A DNA stretch of 64,000 nucleotides from Candidatus Eisenbacteria bacterium (lineage in GTDB: Bacteria; Eisenbacteria; RBG-16-71-46; JAFGJU01), in the NCBI GenBank assembly GCA_026388185.1, contig JAPLKG010000011.1, positions 1 through 64,000 of the forward strand. Reading direction: 5' to 3'. Numbering within the stretch: the first letter of the stretch is position 1; every line of letters begins with the position of its first letter. This document shows, piece by piece, positions 45,354 to 55,332 of the stretch. The notes under the pieces are model-generated. The model did not search any database and was not told where the DNA came from. It saw only the letters and a list, made by a program, of their open reading frames with translations. A program made the position numbers and the translations under genes.

Positions 45354-46607
45354 GTGCGGTTCATTGCAGACTTCCACGTCCATTCTCGCTACAGTCGTGC
45401 CACCAGCACGGAAATGGAAGTCGAGACTCTGGCCCGCTGGGCCGCACTCAAGGGAATCAAGCTTCTTGGCACGGGTGATTTCACGCATCCCACCTACTTC
45501 GCCGAGTTGAGCGCGAGGCTCGAGCCCGCAGAAGAGGGGCTGTTCCGCGTCAAGAAAGGCGACCATCCCACTCGCTTCATGCTGACGGGAGAAGTGTCCA
45601 ACATCTACCACCAGAGCGGGAAGCTCAGAAAGATCCACACGCTCATCTTCGGGCGCAGTCTCGCGGACGTCGAGAGGCTCAACGCCAAGCTTCAGAGGTA
45701 CGGGAAGCTCTCGAGCGACGGTCGCCCCATCTTCACGTTTTCTGCAAAGGAATTGGTGAAGATGGTCCTGGAGATATCGCCCTCGTTCATCTTGATTCCG
45801 GCACACGCTTGGACTCCGTGGTTCAGTGTGTTTGGCGCCAATTCCGGCTTCGACTCGCTCGAGGAGTGTTTCGAAGAAACGGTCGGCCACATCTGGGCGA
45901 TCGAGACGGGACTCTCTTCCGACCCACAGATGAACTGGAGGCTTTCCAAGCTCGACAAGCTGACTTTGATTTCCAACTCGGACGCCCATTCTCCGTCCAA
46001 AATAGGGAGAGAGGCAAACGTCTTCGACTGTGAGCTCTCGTTTTCTGCGATACGTGACGTCATCAAGAAGCGCGACGCGAAGAGGTTTCTTTTCACGATC
46101 GAGTTTTTCCCGGAGGAAGGCAAGTATCACTACGACGGGCACAGGAAATGCGGAATCCTGTTTGCGCCCGCCGAGAGCAGGAAACACTCGAACGTCTGCC
46201 CCGTCTGTAAGAAACTCCTTACCATCGGGGTCTGTCACAGAGTCGAGGAGCTTGCCGACAGGGAACCGGGCTTTGTTCCGAAGGGCGCGATACCGGCGCG
46301 CCATCTGATTCCTCTCGGCGAGATCATCGGGGAAGCGCTCGGAGTCGCTCCGGGTGCCGCGTCCGTCGAGCGGGAATACATGAGAATAGTCCAGACCTTT
46401 GGGAGCGAGTTTGACGTGCTTCTGGATCGTTCCGTGGAAGAGCTTTCGCGCTACGTACCGAAGAACATCGTGGATAGAATTCGGAGGGTCAGGGAGGGAA
46501 AGGTCAAGATCGTGCCGGGTCACGACGGCGTCTTCGGGAAGATAAGCATCGTGGGAGAAGAGGAGTGTGGAGAGGTGCCGGCCACCGAGCAAATGAGTTT
46601 CTTCTGA
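45354..46607 (+). CDS. Endonuclease Q (PHP-domain DNA repair nuclease)
   Basis: A 417-aa protein. The PHP metal motif FHVHSRYS is at the N-terminus (residues 7-14), followed by GTGDFTHPTYFAEL, IPAHAWTPWF and SNSDAHSPSKIGRE. A four-Cys zinc finger with YDGHRKCG...CPVC...GVCHRVEELADR lies near residues 265-300. This is the arrangement of EndoQ, which cuts 5' to deaminated bases (uracil, hypoxanthine, xanthine) and AP sites. The start is GTG 45354 with AGAGG upstream. EndoQ is common in Thermococcales and sporadic in bacteria. Confidence 0.85.
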   Translation: MRFIADFHVHSRYSRATSTEMEVETLARWAALKGIKLLGTGDFTHPTYFAELSARLEPAEEGLFRVKKGDHPTRFMLTGEVSNIYHQSGKLRKIHTLIFGRSLADVERLNAKLQRYGKLSSDGRPIFTFSAKELVKMVLEISPSFILIPAHAWTPWFSVFGANSGFDSLEECFEETVGHIWAIETGLSSDPQMNWRLSKLDKLTLISNSDAHSPSKIGREANVFDCELSFSAIRDVIKKRDAKRFLFTIEFFPEEGKYHYDGHRKCGILFAPAESRKHSNVCPVCKKLLTIGVCHRVEELADREPGFVPKGAIPARHLIPLGEIIGEALGVAPGAASVEREYMRIVQTFGSEFDVLLDRSVEELSRYVPKNIVDRIRRVREGKVKIVPGHDGVFGKISIVGEEECGEVPATEQMSFF

Positions 46608-46706
46608 CGGAGCGACCTTGAGATATTACTGTAAATAGTCGCGATAACGTGTTGATATAACAATCGTTATTCTCTTGGTAGGTCCTTTACGAGGGGAGGT
46701 CTTGCG

Positions 46707-47045
46707 ATGATAGACTCTTACGAATTCGGAGAGATCATCGTCGACGGGAAATCCTACGTCTCCGACGTCATCATCTATCCTGACAGAATCGATGACAAGT
46801 GGTGGCGCAAGGATGGACACAAGCTTTCGATCGAAGATGTCAAGGACATCATGAACGCCAAACCCGAAATGCTCATCGTCGGCACCGGCTACTCCGGCTT
46901 TCTCGAAATCACATCGAGGACGAAGCGCTTTCTGGAAACCAACGGCGTCGAGCTTCTTGCCGCCAACACCAAGAAGGCGTGCCAGAAATACAACGAGATC
47001 TCGAAGACGAAGCGAGTCGTAGCAGCGTTTCATTTGACGTGTTGA
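46707..47045 (+). CDS. Mth938-like domain protein
   Basis: A 112-aa protein of the DUF498/Mth938 family: IDSYEFGEIIVDGKSYVSDV, WWRKDGHKL, PEMLIVGTGYSGFLEI and GVELLAANTKKACQKYNEI. The function is unknown; relatives include the mitochondrial assembly factor NDUFAF3. It is preceded by GGGGAGG. It stands 41 bp before the enoyl-CoA hydratase gene, and the two are probably co-transcribed. Confidence 0.85.
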   Translation: MIDSYEFGEIIVDGKSYVSDVIIYPDRIDDKWWRKDGHKLSIEDVKDIMNAKPEMLIVGTGYSGFLEITSRTKRFLETNGVELLAANTKKACQKYNEISKTKRVVAAFHLTC

Positions 47046-47085
47046 GGCGCGGCCGCATAAAGTTCCACGCGTACAGGAGGATTCC

Positions 47086-47868
47086 ATGGCTTACGAGAAC
47101 ATTCTCTACGAGAAGAAGGACAGGGTTGGAATCGTCACGTTGAACAGGCCCAAGGTTCTGAATGCTCTCAATGTTGCGACGATGGACGAGCTCCGACGCG
47201 TCGTGCTTGAAATAAAACATGACGATTCGGTGGGAGCAGTGATATTCACCGGCAGCGGCGAGAAGGCCTTCGTGGCGGGTGCGGACATAAAGGAATTTCT
47301 CGGCCTCAGTCCCGAGGGAGCCCGACGATTCTCGCTCGCCGGGCAACACGTATTTCGTTTGATAGAGAAGCTCGGCAAGCCCTCGATAGCCGCCATCAAC
47401 GGTTTCGCTCTGGGCGGAGGTTGCGAGCTGGCGCTTGCGTGCACGGTGAGAGTCGCCTCCGAGAACGCGAAGATGGGTCAGCCGGAACTGAACCTAGGGC
47501 TTATCCCGGGGTACGGAGGAACGCAGAGGCTGGCGAGGCTCGTCGGTAGAGGAATCGCGATGGAGCTCGTTCTGTCCGCGAGGTTTGTCGACGCCCAGGA
47601 AGCTCTGCGCATCGGACTTGTGAACAAGATAACGCCTCCCGAAAAGCTCATGGAGTCGTGTGAGGAGATGGCGAGGGGATTCGTTTCCAAGGGGGCTCTG
47701 GCGCTTCGCTATGCCATGGAGGCGATCGACGAGGGTCTTCAGGTTTCGCTTGACGAAGGCGCCTACATAGAGGCAAACATGTTTGGGCTTTGCTTTGCCA
47801 CCGAGGACATGAAAGAAGGTGTCACCGCGTTCCTGGAAAAGAGACAGCCGAATTTCAAAGGGAAGTGA
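47086..47868 (+). CDS. Enoyl-CoA hydratase/isomerase (crotonase family)
   Basis: A 260-aa crotonase. The oxyanion-hole segments are KAFVAGADIKEFLGL (~65) and AAINGFALGGGCELALAC (~105). The two catalytic Glu positions of hydratases are present (GCELALA and PELNLGLIPGYGGTQRLARL). This supports 2-trans-enoyl-CoA hydration in fatty-acid or butyrate-type metabolism. No partner acyl-CoA genes are adjacent, so the exact substrate is open. Start ATG 47086 with AGGAGG upstream. Confidence 0.9.
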   Translation: MAYENILYEKKDRVGIVTLNRPKVLNALNVATMDELRRVVLEIKHDDSVGAVIFTGSGEKAFVAGADIKEFLGLSPEGARRFSLAGQHVFRLIEKLGKPSIAAINGFALGGGCELALACTVRVASENAKMGQPELNLGLIPGYGGTQRLARLVGRGIAMELVLSARFVDAQEALRIGLVNKITPPEKLMESCEEMARGFVSKGALALRYAMEAIDEGLQVSLDEGAYIEANMFGLCFATEDMKEGVTAFLEKRQPNFKGK

Positions 47869-47919
47869 CGCCGAACGGACTTGGAACGAACTTGTGCACC
47901 GCCTAGCGGGGAGGGAGAG

Positions 47920-49143
47920 ATGAAGGCTTGCCGCTCGTCGACGGTCGTGGTGTCGACTATTGTGATTGCAGGATGTCTCGCTCTGGTCGGTTGCTCGCTC
48001 GGCCTTCTCCTGGCCGGATGCGGAGGGGAGCCTACCAGCCCGCGCGCAAAAGCCCTCGTTTACGTGAACTCAATACCCGCAAGGGCCTTGATACATCTTG
48101 ATGCGGTGAGCACCGGGAAGCTCACTCCCGACAGTGTTCTGGTTCGCGAGGGAGATCACACGCTCACCCTGACGCTCGACGGCTACAGGGATTCCACCGT
48201 TTCTTTTTCGACGGCCCGCGAGGACACCGTCAGTCTTGACGTCAGACTCACGGCAATCGAAGGCACTTTCACTTGGAGTCGCGTGACGGGAATCGACGCC
48301 GCGGTCTACGGCATTGACTTCGCCACCCTGACCTACGGTTGTGGGGTCGGGGAGGCCGGAAACGTTTTCAGGACTTCCAGCGCCGGTGCGAGCTGGGTGC
48401 AACTGAACGCCGGGACGAGCGAGGACTTGTTGTCCGTGAGCTTCGCTTCGCCCTCGGTCGGATGGGCCTGCGGGACAAACGGGGTCATTCTGAAGACCAC
48501 GGACTACGGCGACACGTGGACTTCCTGGCCCAGCACGACCAGCCAGGACCTTCACGACGTGTGCTTTGTCAACGCCAGCAACGGTTGGGCGGTGGGAGAT
48601 TCCGGCAAGATTCTACGCAGCACGGACGGTGGTCTTTCGTGGAGCCCTCGAACCAGCAATACCACGAAGAACCTTTCGGCCGTCTACTTCCTTGACATCA
48701 CGCACGGGTGGGTGGTCGGCGGCAATCTGGCGGGCGAGGGGCAAGTGATCCTTAGAAGCACAAACGGCGGCGTCACGTGGCAGTCGAGCTCCACGGTTTC
48801 CACCTCTTGCCTCAGAGATGTGTTCTTCTTCACGTCCGAGATTGGCCTCTGTGTCGGCGACGACGGTCTTGTACTTCGCTCCACCAACGGCGGCATTTCC
48901 TGGGAGTCGATGGGCAGCGTGGGGTCTCTTTCGCTACGCGCCTTGACCGCATGGAGCAGCACCGATTACTGGGCCGTCGGCTACGAATATGGTGCGGTCG
49001 GTTACGTGTTCAGAAGCGCCGATGGCGGTCTCACGTGGTATCTCTTTGAAGAAACCCCGCAAGGCCTCCTGTGCGTCGACGCAATCCAGGGTTCGCCGAA
49101 CGGCTGGGCAGGAAGTCTGTCCGGGCTCTGGGGGTACGAGTAG
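47920..49143 (+). CDS. Lipoprotein with PEGA domain and YCF48-like propeller
   Basis: A 407-aa protein. The signal is of lipoprotein type (LGLLLAGCGGEP). A PEGA-like beta domain follows (~45-105: VYVNSIPARALIHLDAVSTG). Seven or so repeats of the YCF48/HCF136 type come after it (TTDYGDTWTSWPSTTSQDL, STDGGLSWSPR, STNGGVTWQSS), with F..xxxGWAVGDxGKIL features. GGGAGGGAGA fixes ATG 47920; the frame is open to 47881. It is likely surface- or periplasm-exposed, with an unknown role. Confidence 0.72.
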   Translation: MKACRSSTVVVSTIVIAGCLALVGCSLGLLLAGCGGEPTSPRAKALVYVNSIPARALIHLDAVSTGKLTPDSVLVREGDHTLTLTLDGYRDSTVSFSTAREDTVSLDVRLTAIEGTFTWSRVTGIDAAVYGIDFATLTYGCGVGEAGNVFRTSSAGASWVQLNAGTSEDLLSVSFASPSVGWACGTNGVILKTTDYGDTWTSWPSTTSQDLHDVCFVNASNGWAVGDSGKILRSTDGGLSWSPRTSNTTKNLSAVYFLDITHGWVVGGNLAGEGQVILRSTNGGVTWQSSSTVSTSCLRDVFFFTSEIGLCVGDDGLVLRSTNGGISWESMGSVGSLSLRALTAWSSTDYWAVGYEYGAVGYVFRSADGGLTWYLFEETPQGLLCVDAIQGSPNGWAGSLSGLWGYE

Positions 49144-49145
49144 CA

Positions 49146-50414
49146 TTGGGAGTTCGTGTACGAATCAGTCTTGGCAGTGTACTGCGGGTCAGAAGCTTCC
49201 TGGCTCTGAGCATCGGGCAGACAGTCTCCCAGTTCGGTGACAGGCTCAACCACATGGCCCTCATCGCGCTTGTCTCGGAGATGATGCCCGGCTCCACGTT
49301 CAAGTTCTCAAAGCTCATGATCTTTGTCACGCTCCCCGGCCTCGTGTTCGGTCCCATATCCGGCGTTTTCATCGACAGATGGAACAAGAAGAAAGTTCTC
49401 TTCTTCTGCGACCTGATGAGAGGGTCGTTGGTTCTCCTCATACCCTTCATTCCCTCATCCAACGTCATCTTCGCCGTCGTGTTTCTTGTCTTCTCTGCGG
49501 GCCTGTTCTACTCGCCGGCAAAGAACGCTCTCGTTCCCAGCGTGATAGCGAAGAGAAAGATACTGATGGCGGGTTCGGTCACAACCTTCACGGCGAGAGC
49601 TTCGACGGTGATCGGCGCCGTTGCGGGCGGAATGATAGTGGGCTACTTCGGCTGGAGAACAAGCTTCTATCTCGATTCCATTTCCTACGTTTTCTCGGCG
49701 GCGATGTTGCTTCTCGTGACTTATCATCCTGCGGCGCGCCCGGAAGAGGAAATCGTGTCCTCTATTCCGACTCCCCGGTTGGGTGGATTCCAGGTTTTTT
49801 TGAGGGAGTCCAAGAAGCTTTTCTTGGAAGTGTGGGAGGGAATAAAGTTTGCTTTCTCACACAAGCCCACCGTGTTTGTTTTCTCGAGCGCAATCGCGAT
49901 GGCTCTTGCGGGAGGCAGCCTCTACGTTCTCGTTATTGTCTTGGTGAAGGAAGTGTTGGGTAAGGGAATAGAGGGGCTCGGCACATTGATCGGCTCGCTC
50001 GGCGTGGGCATGATACTTGGCTCGGTGATAACCGGTAGATTCGGGCACGTCACCACACAGAGACGCATTGTCCTTTGGGGACTCGCAGTGTTTGCCGCTC
50101 TGATCGTGGTTTTCGCCAGAGTGAAGAGCCTCGTGTGGATGAACACACTGGCGTGTATTTCCGGTGTGGCGCTGTCACCGGTGCTGATTTGTCTCGACAC
50201 GTTGCTTCAGAAGTCCGTGCCGCAGCAATTTCGTGGAAGAGTTTTCAGCGCGCGTGACGCGATTCTCAACGGAGGGTTTCTTATTTCGAGCGTCCTCATC
50301 GGTCTCCTGGCAGAGAATCTGGACAAGGCGAAAACGTTGACCTTTGTCGGCGTTGCGCTTCTGGCGGTCGTGATTGTCGTAAGGCAAACGTCGAGAGGGC
50401 TGACAGAGGAGTAG
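49146..50414 (+). CDS. MFS-type transporter
   Basis: A 422-aa membrane protein with ~12 hydrophobic segments, beginning SFLALSIGQTVSQFGDRLNH. The major-facilitator loop 2-3 motif is represented by GPISGVFIDRWNKKKVLFFCD, with the second half at HVTTQRRIVLWG. It resembles the enterobactin/macrolide-type MFS_3 permeases. The TTG at 49146 directly after the previous stop is the likely start; the frame extends upstream inside the lipoprotein gene without support. The substrate is not predictable. Confidence 0.75.
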   Translation: MGVRVRISLGSVLRVRSFLALSIGQTVSQFGDRLNHMALIALVSEMMPGSTFKFSKLMIFVTLPGLVFGPISGVFIDRWNKKKVLFFCDLMRGSLVLLIPFIPSSNVIFAVVFLVFSAGLFYSPAKNALVPSVIAKRKILMAGSVTTFTARASTVIGAVAGGMIVGYFGWRTSFYLDSISYVFSAAMLLLVTYHPAARPEEEIVSSIPTPRLGGFQVFLRESKKLFLEVWEGIKFAFSHKPTVFVFSSAIAMALAGGSLYVLVIVLVKEVLGKGIEGLGTLIGSLGVGMILGSVITGRFGHVTTQRRIVLWGLAVFAALIVVFARVKSLVWMNTLACISGVALSPVLICLDTLLQKSVPQQFRGRVFSARDAILNGGFLISSVLIGLLAENLDKAKTLTFVGVALLAVVIVVRQTSRGLTEE

Positions 50415-50449
50415 CGGGGTATCTAAACAAGACGAAAGGAGTGGTCTGA

Positions 50450-51712
50450 ATGAGCCGTAACGTCAAGATTGTCGCCTGGGTGCTGGTGGCGGTGATCGTC
50501 GCAATCTTCGTGGTCGCAATTCCCAAGTTTCCGAAGATGGCTGAGAAAAGGGAGAAGGAAGCCCTCAGAACCGCGAGGGAGGAGGTCGAACCGGGCAAGA
50601 GAATTGTGAATCTCGTGTCGTTTCTCAAGGCGCATCCGAAAGGCAAGTACAGGGGCTACGCTCACGTCTACGTGTTCGACGCGTATTTGAGCGACCTTAA
50701 AGACACGACGAAGGCCCTCTCCTACGCAAGAGAAATCCTTGCGTCCGGCGAAACACTGGAAGGAAAGGGACCCATCTATCCTTCGCTGTTTATGTTCTGG
50801 CGAGAGGTCGGCAAGGCGGACAGCGCGCTCGCAATCGCGAAGGAAGCGCTGGCGTTCAATCTCAAGGACAGCTCCATTTACAGCGACATGGGATATGCTC
50901 TGGCCGAGGCGGGCGAACAGCTGGAGTTGGCGATAGAGCTCGGCAAGAAGGCAGTTGGTCTCGCGAAGGACGAGGCTACCAAGGCCTACGCTTACGAAGG
51001 TCTCGGATGGGCCTATATGAAGGCGGGCAGGATTGCCGAAGCCACAGACGCACTCAAGAACGCGGTCAAATCGGCAGGCGAAGACGTGGATGAGTCCACG
51101 GTGCAGCATCTGGGCGAAGCGTATCTCGCGGCCGGTAAGGTAGAGGATGCAATAGCAACATATCTGGATTTGATGGCGAGAGGACAGTACGACGACGTTC
51201 GAGACAAGCTTGACAGCCTCTACACCGCGACGAGCCGTTCCACCGCCGACCTGGACAGGGACATCAAATCACGGAGAGAGCAGAGACTGAGCCCTGCTCC
51301 TCAATTCGCGCTCCGTGACACGCAGGGCCTGATCAAGACCCTTTCGGGCTACAAGGGCAAGGTTGTTCTGCTCAATTTCATGCAGCCTACTTGAGGACCT
51401 TGCGTCGCGGAGTTTCCGCGACTCGAGGAGCTCGCCAAAGAGTTCCCGTCCGCTCAATTCGCCGTCGTCTCTGTTGACGTCTCCAATCAGAAGAAAAGAA
51501 CTATCAAGGTAGTGAGCGATACCGGCGTGAGTTTCCCGGTGCTTCTTGACAACAGGTCCGTTGGAAGGAAGCTCTACAAAGTGAGAGGGACACCCACGAC
51601 GCTGATAATCAACGGCGACGGCTTTGTGGCCTTTAGGCATGTGGGCTACTCCGACGGCATGGAGGAGATTCTCAAGAAGGAGATTCAAGGCTTGTTGGCG
51701 GGTCCAGCGTAA
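50450..51712 (+). CDS. Membrane-anchored TPR-thioredoxin (TlpA-like) protein, probable selenoprotein with in-frame UGA
   Basis: The full frame is 420 codons with TGA at 51392-51394 (codon 315). An N-terminal membrane helix (VAWVLVAVIVAIFVVAI) is followed by TPR-type helices (~80-270), then a TlpA/thioredoxin fold: VVLLNFMQPT-TGA-GPCVAEFPRL, FAVVSVDV, and the cis-Pro loop VRGTPTTLIIN. The TGA occupies exactly the first Cys of the CGPC active site. A perfect 8-bp hairpin lies just downstream (51404-51422) with a G as first loop base, 17 nt after the UGA. I infer read-through as selenocysteine. The alternative is a nonsense mutation, but the frame and motifs continue intact for another 106 codons. 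Confidence 0.78.
51404..51422 (+). promoter_or_regulatory. Bacterial SECIS-like hairpin after the UGA
   Basis: GTCGCGGA and TCCGCGAC pair perfectly around the loop GTT. The first loop base G is 17 nt after the UGA, within the spacing known for bacterial SECIS elements. The hairpin is within the coding sequence (VAEFPR), as expected for bacteria. Confidence 0.7.
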
Positions 51713-51967
51713 GTCGGCCACAAGATGCCTTCGAGGCTCGGCCTTGGCTTGCGACCCGGCGAGGCCACTGGAGGGGTTTGCCGTAGTAAGGCAGACCCCT
51801 CTCTCGTTCTCGGGTCATGCAACGGGCGGGCCGTCGCGCGTCCGGTGGGCCGTCGCGAGGCGCGAGCCCTGCGAACCTCCCCGTACCCCGGTGCGCGCTA
51901 CCTTGTTGCTCGACTGTCGGTTAGGCCGTCTTCCTTGCCTCTCGGCACCGTATTGCTTTTCGGATTC

Positions 51968-51993
51968 GATGTGTTATACTGATGTGTTATACT
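51968..51993 (+). promoter_or_regulatory. Tandem duplicated -10 region before tRNA-Leu
   Basis: GATGTGTTATACT occurs twice in direct succession (51968-51980 and 51981-51993). Each copy contains TATACT. TTGCTT about 16 nt before the first copy could be the -35. Only one copy can be well placed relative to it. Confidence 0.5.
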
Positions 51994-52014
51994 TAAGTAA
52001 GAGGAAGCACGCCC

Positions 52015-52099
52015 GCGAGAGTGGCGGAACTGGCAGACGCGCTGGACTTAGGATCCAGTGAGGAGACTCATGGGGGTTCAAATCCCCCCTCTCGCACCA
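52015..52099 (+). tRNA. tRNA-Leu (anticodon UAG)
   Basis: The acceptor GCGAGAG pairs with CTCTCGC, followed by A and encoded CCA (52097-52099). The anticodon arm is CTGGA-CTTAGGA-TCCAG with anticodon TAG. A long variable arm and T-arm GGGGG-TTCAAAT-CCCCC complete the class II tRNA. Confidence 0.95.
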
Positions 52100-52184
52100 A
52101 CTCGCGAGTTGCGTCCTTGGGACTTCGGTTCCTTGAGGCCGGGATTTCCCGAGGTTGTATTGCGTTACTCAAGAAGGAGGTCTG

Positions 52185-53468
52185 ATGAAGGTTCAAGTGG
52201 AAGAAGGGACACTCTGGAAACGTACTCTCAAGATTGAGATTCCTCCTGAACGGGTGAGCAAGGAGATGGAGGAGGTTGTCAAGGAGTTCAGGAACAGACT
52301 CGAAATCCCCGGCTTTCGAAAGGGGCGGGCGCCTCTGGGATTGGTTGAGGCTCAGTTGGGAAGCGGGTTGGACGTAGAGTTCTTGAAGAGAGTTGTCCCT
52401 CGCGCGTACGAGGAGGCACTTCGCGAAGCGCAGCTTGAGCCGATCTGTGACCCCAGTTTCGACGACATCAGCTTCAAGCGCGGCCAGGCGCTCACCTTCA
52501 CGGCCACGTTTGAAGTGAAACCGCAGGTAGAGGTCTCCGGCTACAAGGGGCTCGGGCTGGAGAAAATAGAGTTCGAGATAAGTGACGACGACATGGAGAG
52601 GGCGCTGGAGGAAGTGAGAAAAAGCAATCCCGAGTTCGTCGCAATAGCCAGGGAGGCCAGAGAAGGCGACCTCGTTGTCATTGACTACGAAAGGCTAGGC
52701 AAGACGGAGGGCGCCCAGGAGTCGTCGAAAGTTCAGAGCTACGCCGTGGTGCTGGGTTCGCACACGCTTCTCGACGAAATCGAGAAGGCTCTCGAGGGAG
52801 CCGTGGCCGGTGACGAAAAGAAAGTAAGGGCGAATCTGCCTGCGAGCCACTCCGACAAGAAGCTTGCAGGAAGCTCGATCTCCTTCAGGATCAAGGTGAA
52901 GGAAATAAAGGAACGCAAGGAGGCGGTTCTTGACGACGAATTCTCGAAGAGGCTTGGCGCGACAGGCGGTCTCGAAGAGCTGCGCGCGAGGGTAAAGCTC
53001 GAGCTCGACGGGAAGGCCATAATGCGTTCGCAGGAGTTGCTTGAATCCAGTCTCTTCGACGAGCTTTCCTCCATGAATACCTTTGATCTGCCCGAATCGA
53101 TGGTTGAACGCATGCTCGGACACATTCTCGAAAAGCAGGATCCCGACGTTTCTCCGAAAGACGACGCCAAGCTCCGGGAGGAGCTCAAGCCTTCGATCAT
53201 GCGCTTCATCAAACGGCTGATAGTAATCCAGCAGGTGGCCAAACAAGAGAGCATTCAGGTGACCGATAAGGACGTGGATGACGAGATCGCGCGAATCGCC
53301 GCGTACCAGCAGTTGAAACCGGAGGAGGTCAAGGAGCGCCTGCAGGGTGAGACGGAGCTAGGCCGGCTCAGGGACAATCTGTTGGAGAGAAGGGTGATCG
53401 ATTCTCTCGTTTCTCAAGCGAACGTGAAGATCGTGAAGCAACCACTGCCGAAACCGGAGGGTAATTGA
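52185..53468 (+). CDS. tig: Trigger factor (ribosome-associated chaperone / PPIase)
   Basis: A 427-aa protein. The N-terminal ribosome-binding domain has the signature [19 protein letters not shown] (near residues 37-55). A central FKBP-type domain (~150-245) and a helical C-terminal chaperone domain with [20 protein letters not shown] follow. AAGGAGG before ATG 52185 sets the start; an in-frame ATG at 52155 lacks a site. It leads the protein-quality-control cluster tig-clpP-clpX-lon, the standard arrangement in many bacteria. Confidence 0.95.
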   Translation: MKVQVEEGTLWKRTLKIEIPPERVSKEMEEVVKEFRNRLEIPGFRKGRAPLGLVEAQLGSGLDVEFLKRVVPRAYEEALREAQLEPICDPSFDDISFKRGQALTFTATFEVKPQVEVSGYKGLGLEKIEFEISDDDMERALEEVRKSNPEFVAIAREAREGDLVVIDYERLGKTEGAQESSKVQSYAVVLGSHTLLDEIEKALEGAVAGDEKKVRANLPASHSDKKLAGSSISFRIKVKEIKERKEAVLDDEFSKRLGATGGLEELRARVKLELDGKAIMRSQELLESSLFDELSSMNTFDLPESMVERMLGHILEKQDPDVSPKDDAKLREELKPSIMRFIKRLIVIQQVAKQESIQVTDKDVDDEIARIAAYQQLKPEEVKERLQGETELGRLRDNLLERRVIDSLVSQANVKIVKQPLPKPEGN

Positions 53469-53469
53469 A

Positions 53470-54054
53470 ATGTCTCTTGTACCGATCGTAGTTGAACAGA
53501 CTGGAAGAGGGGAAAGGGCATACGACATATTCTCGAGACTTCTCAAGGACAGGATCGTCTTCATGGGTTCCGTGATAGACGACGTTGTGGCGAATCTGGT
53601 CATAGCCCAGATGCTCTTTCTCGAGGCAGACGATCCGGACAAGGATATACATCTCTACATACACAGCCCCGGAGGGCTGGTTTCTGCGGGTCTTGCGATA
53701 TACGACACGATGCAATTCATCAAGCCCGCCGTCGTCACTATCTGTATGGGGCAGGCGTCCAGCATGGGGGCGGTGCTTCTGGCTGCGGGTACAAAGGGAA
53801 AGCGCTCGGCTCTCCCGCACTCCAGGATCATGATTCACCAGCCCGCGGGGGGCAGCCAGGGGCAGGCGTCCGACCTCGAGATTTACACCAAGGAAATCTT
53901 GACGCTTCGGGAGCAGGTCAACGAAATTCTGTCGAAGCACACGGGTCAGCCCATAGAAAGAATAAGGAAGGACACCGACAGGAATTTCTTCATGTCGGGC
54001 GAAGAGGCTAAGACGTATGGCCTTGTTGACGATGTGATTGTTAAGAGAGCGTAG
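53470..54054 (+). CDS. clpP: ATP-dependent Clp protease proteolytic subunit
   Basis: A 194-aa serine protease. It starts [20 protein letters not shown]. The catalytic Ser is in [16 protein letters not shown] (~95), His in [12 protein letters not shown] (~122) and Asp in [10 protein letters not shown] (~171). Tetradecamers of ClpP degrade unfolded proteins fed by ClpX, whose gene follows 17 bp downstream. The start almost abuts the stop of tig. Confidence 0.97.
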   Translation: MSLVPIVVEQTGRGERAYDIFSRLLKDRIVFMGSVIDDVVANLVIAQMLFLEADDPDKDIHLYIHSPGGLVSAGLAIYDTMQFIKPAVVTICMGQASSMGAVLLAAGTKGKRSALPHSRIMIHQPAGGSQGQASDLEIYTKEILTLREQVNEILSKHTGQPIERIRKDTDRNFFMSGEEAKTYGLVDDVIVKRA

Positions 54055-54071
54055 GAAGGAAGTAGGCAGTC

Positions 54072-55325
54072 ATGAAGAAGAGGGCCGCTTCTCCGCATCC
54101 GATTCGTTGCTCATTCTGCGGCAGGGGACAGGACGAAGTCACGCGGCTGGTCTCGGGTCCTTCCGTCTACATTTGCAGCGAATGCGTCAAGCTTTGCAGC
54201 GACATTCTTGAGGGCGAGCTCGAAGAAAAACAGCCCCTTCAGAAAGAGAGCCTTTCCAAGCCGGCCGATATAAAGAAGGTTCTCGACGAATATGTGATAG
54301 GGCAGGAGTTGGCCAAGAAGATACTCTCCGTCGCAGTTTACAATCACTACAAGCGTATTTTCAACCCTTCCACTTCTCACGACGTCGAAATCGAGAAGAG
54401 CAACATATTGCTGGTGGGGCCGACGGGGACGGGCAAGACATTGCTCGCGAGAACCCTGGCCAGCTTTCTCAGGGTGCCGTTTGCGATCGTTGACGCCACG
54501 TGTCTGACTGAGGCAGGCTACGTCGGCGAAGACGTCGAGAATATTCTCGTGCGGCTTCTCCAGGCCGCCGATTTTAATCTGATGAACGCCCAGCACGGGA
54601 TTGTCTACATAGACGAGATAGACAAGATCGCGAGGAAGAGTGACAATCCCTCCATCACGAGGGACGTTTCCGGAGAGGGAGTGCAGCAGGCGCTTCTCAA
54701 GATTCTGGAGGGAACCGTTGCAAACGTGCCTCCCCAGGGGGGCAGAAAACACCCGCAGCAGAAATACATCGAGGTCGACACCAAGGAAATACTCTTCATC
54801 TGCGGGGGCGCTTTCGAAGGGCTTGAGAAGATAATTGAGAAGAGAATAGGGCGTAAGGTCATGGGCTTCGGAGCCGAGATAAAGAGCAAGTCCCAGAAAA
54901 GCTACGGGGAGATCCTGTCGCTCATAGAACCTGAGGACTTGCTGAGGTTCGGTCTCATACCCGAGCTCGTGGGCAGACTTCCGATCGTTGCTCCTTTCCA
55001 CGAGCTCGACCAGGATTCGCTCGTCGAAATACTGACGCGGCCGAGAAACGCTCTCGTGAAACAGTATCAGAGATTCTTTGACATGGAGGGCATAAGGCTC
55101 GAGTTCACCGAAGATGGGTTGCGAGCAGTCGCGAAGCTAGCGATGAAGCGCAAAACAGGCGCCAGGGGTCTCAGGGCCGTGCTCGAGGAATCCATGCTGG
55201 ACGTGATGTACGACCTTCCCTCGCGCACCGACGTCGTGGCCTGTACAATCACCAAAGAAATGATTCTTGACAAGACGCCCGCCCTCCTGACGTTCAGAGG
55301 CGAGAGAAAAAAGAAGGAGGCGTGA
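54072..55325 (+). CDS. clpX: Clp protease ATP-binding subunit ClpX
   Basis: A 417-aa AAA+ unfoldase. The N-terminal zinc-binding domain ([11 protein letters not shown]...[10 protein letters not shown]), Walker [12 protein letters not shown] (~117), Walker [11 protein letters not shown] (~180), the pore-loop region GYVGEDVE and the sensor/arginine region [11 protein letters not shown] are all present. It recognises tagged or unfolded substrates and delivers them to ClpP. Confidence 0.97.
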   Translation: MKKRAASPHPIRCSFCGRGQDEVTRLVSGPSVYICSECVKLCSDILEGELEEKQPLQKESLSKPADIKKVLDEYVIGQELAKKILSVAVYNHYKRIFNPSTSHDVEIEKSNILLVGPTGTGKTLLARTLASFLRVPFAIVDATCLTEAGYVGEDVENILVRLLQAADFNLMNAQHGIVYIDEIDKIARKSDNPSITRDVSGEGVQQALLKILEGTVANVPPQGGRKHPQQKYIEVDTKEILFICGGAFEGLEKIIEKRIGRKVMGFGAEIKSKSQKSYGEILSLIEPEDLLRFGLIPELVGRLPIVAPFHELDQDSLVEILTRPRNALVKQYQRFFDMEGIRLEFTEDGLRAVAKLAMKRKTGARGLRAVLEESMLDVMYDLPSRTDVVACTITKEMILDKTPALLTFRGERKKKEA

Positions 55326-55332
55326 ACGACAA

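Noticed and set aside
45237-46592. 451-codon minus-strand open frame
   Set aside because: It is antisense to EndoQ, whose motifs are clear; the minus frame has no recognisable domain and is a codon-bias shadow.
51392-51394. Nonsense mutation making the thioredoxin gene a pseudogene
   Set aside because: The UGA replaces exactly the first active-site Cys, the frame stays open for 106 further codons, and a SECIS-like hairpin follows at the right distance.
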